Origin: CAYLYM01 sp964387645
GTDB taxonomy: Bacteria > Calditrichota > Calditrichia > RBG-13-44-9
DNA: 15,259 nucleotides
Direction of reading: 5' to 3'
NCBI GenBank assembly: GCA_964387645.1
Contig: CAYLYM010000094.1
Location: 1 to 15,259 of the forward strand
Shown here: piece by piece, positions 14,030 to 15,259 of the stretch
Position numbering within the stretch: position 1 is the stretch's first letter
Layout of the letters: each line of letters begins with the position of its first letter
Notes under the pieces: model-generated
What the model was told of the DNA's origin: nothing
Databases searched by the model: none
Seen by the model: only the letters and a program-made list of their open reading frames with translations
Position numbers and translations under genes: made by a program

Positions 14030-14938
14030 TTATCGAATTCTCTTCACATATCTTTTGAATGCTTCGGGATTAACACTGTTCATTTTTTTTCTTAAGTCAA
14101 TAATTTCTTTAGAAATGATCTTGGTATTCTTTCGGGCTACTTCAGCAAGATAAAGTAAATGATTGAAATATATCTGACGATCAACATTGTTTATAATTTC
14201 CTTACGAAAAACATTTCCAGCATATATTCCCTTAATTTTATTAGCGAATTGCTTATTAGGGGGTATTTCCACTAAACGATCAATCCATGCTTCGAAAGGC
14301 CAACATGCCAGCAACAGTTTTGGATCAGTATATTCGATTTCCAGAGCAGAAAGCAACTTCTTGATATTTGGATTAAAAACAAATTCTATTGGAACCTGAA
14401 ACGGATCGAAAAACAGGGCGAATGTGAGGGCCGTACGTGCACTGCCTTCGTTTTTCATTTTAAACAGGCAAAATGCCTGGTAACACCGAATAAGGGAATC
14501 TTCTTCCATTTCATTACAATATTTTGATGTCATTTCACTGGCTTCGGAATATTTCCCCAATTTAATCAAACAATAAGCCGGATGCATCGTGTTGGTCAGA
14601 TAATTTATAGCATCTTTTTCAAGCCGCTGGATTATTTGAGAAAAAAATATTTTTTCAAGATATTTTGCTTCGATTTTAAGAGAGTCTTTCTTTAAATTTT
14701 CCTGAAAGGATTCCCAAAAAAGAGCTATTTCTTTAGGAGATTTTTTAAGTATCCTTTTAATGCGGTTTAATTCGCTCTTCCAGAATTTTTTTTTAACCTC
14801 CCATCCTGGAAGGTCAACGTTCAATTTATCGATAGACTCGATTATTCTGGGAATCGAATTCCATTCAGCTTTTTCAATTGCTTTAAAATAATCGCCTAAC
14901 AAAAGTTGCGGTGCATCGAAAATACTTAGTTGTTCCAT
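14030..14938 (-). CDS. unknown helical-repeat protein with N-terminal clamp-binding-like motif
   Basis: A 302-residue protein that I do not recognise. It is charged, soluble and predicted helical, with no signal peptide or membrane segment. Residues about 119-180 look like two tetratricopeptide-type hairpins: HPAYCLIKLGKYSEASEM, then IRCYQAFCLFKMKNEGSA and ALFFDP. The first residues, MEQLSIFDAP, contain Gln3-Leu-Ser-Ile-Phe7, close to the QL(S/D)LF motif with which many DNA repair and replication proteins bind the DNA polymerase sliding clamp. This could be chance. No catalytic motif is evident. AAGGA lies about 12 bases before the ATG, rather far. It follows purL by 41 bases and may be cotranscribed with it; nfo lies downstream on the same strand after a 217-base AT-rich gap. 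Confidence 0.85.
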   Translation of the reverse strand: MEQLSIFDAPQLLLGDYFKAIEKAEWNSIPRIIESIDKLNVDLPGWEVKKKFWKSELNRIKRILKKSPKEIALFWESFQENLKKDSLKIEAKYLEKIFFSQIIQRLEKDAINYLTNTMHPAYCLIKLGKYSEASEMTSKYCNEMEEDSLIRCYQAFCLFKMKNEGSARTALTFALFFDPFQVPIEFVFNPNIKKLLSALEIEYTDPKLLLACWPFEAWIDRLVEIPPNKQFANKIKGIYAGNVFRKEIINNVDRQIYFNHLLYLAEVARKNTKIISKEIIDLRKKMNSVNPEAFKRYVKRIR

Positions 14939-14979
14939 TTGAAAATTTATTCCTTTTTAAACATATTGGATATGATCTT

Positions 14980-15259
14980 TTATTCTTCCATTTTCTTTCT
15001 CAATGTGTTGTAAAAGATGTCCGACAGTTTTTCTATCGCCAGATTGATCCATTTATTGATAATCAGTTTTTGCCCGCCCACAATACCAATTTGAGCGAAG
15101 GGTATGTGTTTCTGTTTAAAAAAGCTTTCAATATTGGATTGATGTTCAGGTTTTACAGATATGAGTATTCGGGACTGGCTTTCGCTGAACAGAAACCATT
15201 CGGGGCGCAATTCGCCGGGATCAACCTTTACATGTGCACCAATCAGATTTTCCTGGTTA
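14980..15259 (-). CDS. purL: C-terminal end of PurL, phosphoribosylformylglycinamidine synthase subunit
   Basis: The last 92 or so codons of a gene that enters from the right edge. PurL makes FGAM from FGAR, ATP and glutamine in purine synthesis. The fragment belongs to the AIRS C-terminal domain: LRPEWFLFSESQSRILISV contains the conserved F-x-E-S-Q-S-R signature, followed by IGIVGGQKLIINKWINL, the usual end of PurL proteins. The reading frame remains open upstream of 15210 to the edge (GAHVKVDPGE), so the TTG at 15210 is an internal codon and not a start. The gene is cut by the window and shows no sign of being broken. Size class (small PurL with PurQ/PurS or large fused form) cannot be read directly, though the absence of a glutaminase domain after this segment favours the small form. 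Confidence 0.9.
   Translation of the reverse strand, partial: NQENLIGAHVKVDPGELRPEWFLFSESQSRILISVKPEHQSNIESFFKQKHIPFAQIGIVGGQKLIINKWINLAIEKLSDIFYNTLRKKMEE

Noticed and set aside
15208..15210. TTG as the start of a separate small gene at the right edge
   Set aside because: The frame is open upstream to the window end and continues the PurL C-terminal domain, so this is an internal leucine codon.

Overview
The window is AT-rich bacterial chromosome carrying housekeeping and stress genes. Short intergenic gaps, Shine-Dalgarno-like ribosome sites and sigma-70-like promoters (TTGACT-N17-TATAAT, TTGACA-N17-TACATT) fit a bacterium. The long ALDH4-type proline catabolic dehydrogenase, SufU-type SUF pathway and AT-rich coding style suggest a member of the Bacteroidota/Calditrichota/KSB1-like (FCB) assemblage. 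This placement is a guess from gene style and is not proven by any marker.

Layout. The left edge (1-94, minus) holds the first codons of an ORF that runs out of the window, possibly an IS982-like transposase; about 450 bp of AT-rich sequence without a convincing gene follows. Positions 548-8161 form a complete SUF iron-sulfur assembly locus in two divergent arms. The minus arm is rrf2A, a Rieske-type ferredoxin, sufS and sufU. The plus arm is sufB, sufC, sufD and a sufT-like DUF59 gene, followed by a second Rrf2 regulator. The arms share a 360-bp control region with two good promoters and a cluster of GATTC-based palindromes. No SufE- or A-type carrier gene is visible, so sulfur transfer should run SufS to SufU.

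Positions 8247-9575 (minus) carry an AhpD-like carboxymuconolactone decarboxylase-family protein and a ferritin-like/VIT1 membrane iron transporter. Positions 9991-11625 (plus) hold the P5C dehydrogenase pruA, closed by a strong bidirectional terminator. A minus-strand perR-peroxiredoxin pair follows, with a perfect 8-1-8 PerR/Fur-like operator in front of perR. Then come endonuclease IV (nfo), an unrecognised helical-repeat protein with an N-terminal sliding-clamp-like motif, and the 3' end of purL at the right edge.

How it works together. Most genes concern iron and peroxide: making Fe-S clusters (SUF), sensing them (two Cys-containing Rrf2 proteins), moving excess iron (ferritin-VIT1), destroying peroxides (AhpC-like peroxiredoxin, possibly recycled by the AhpD-like protein), sensing peroxide (PerR) and repairing oxidised DNA (Nfo). 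I see no CRISPR array, tRNA or rRNA. I also see no clearly new system. The best leads are the operator architecture, the iron/peroxide clustering and the unknown gene next to nfo.
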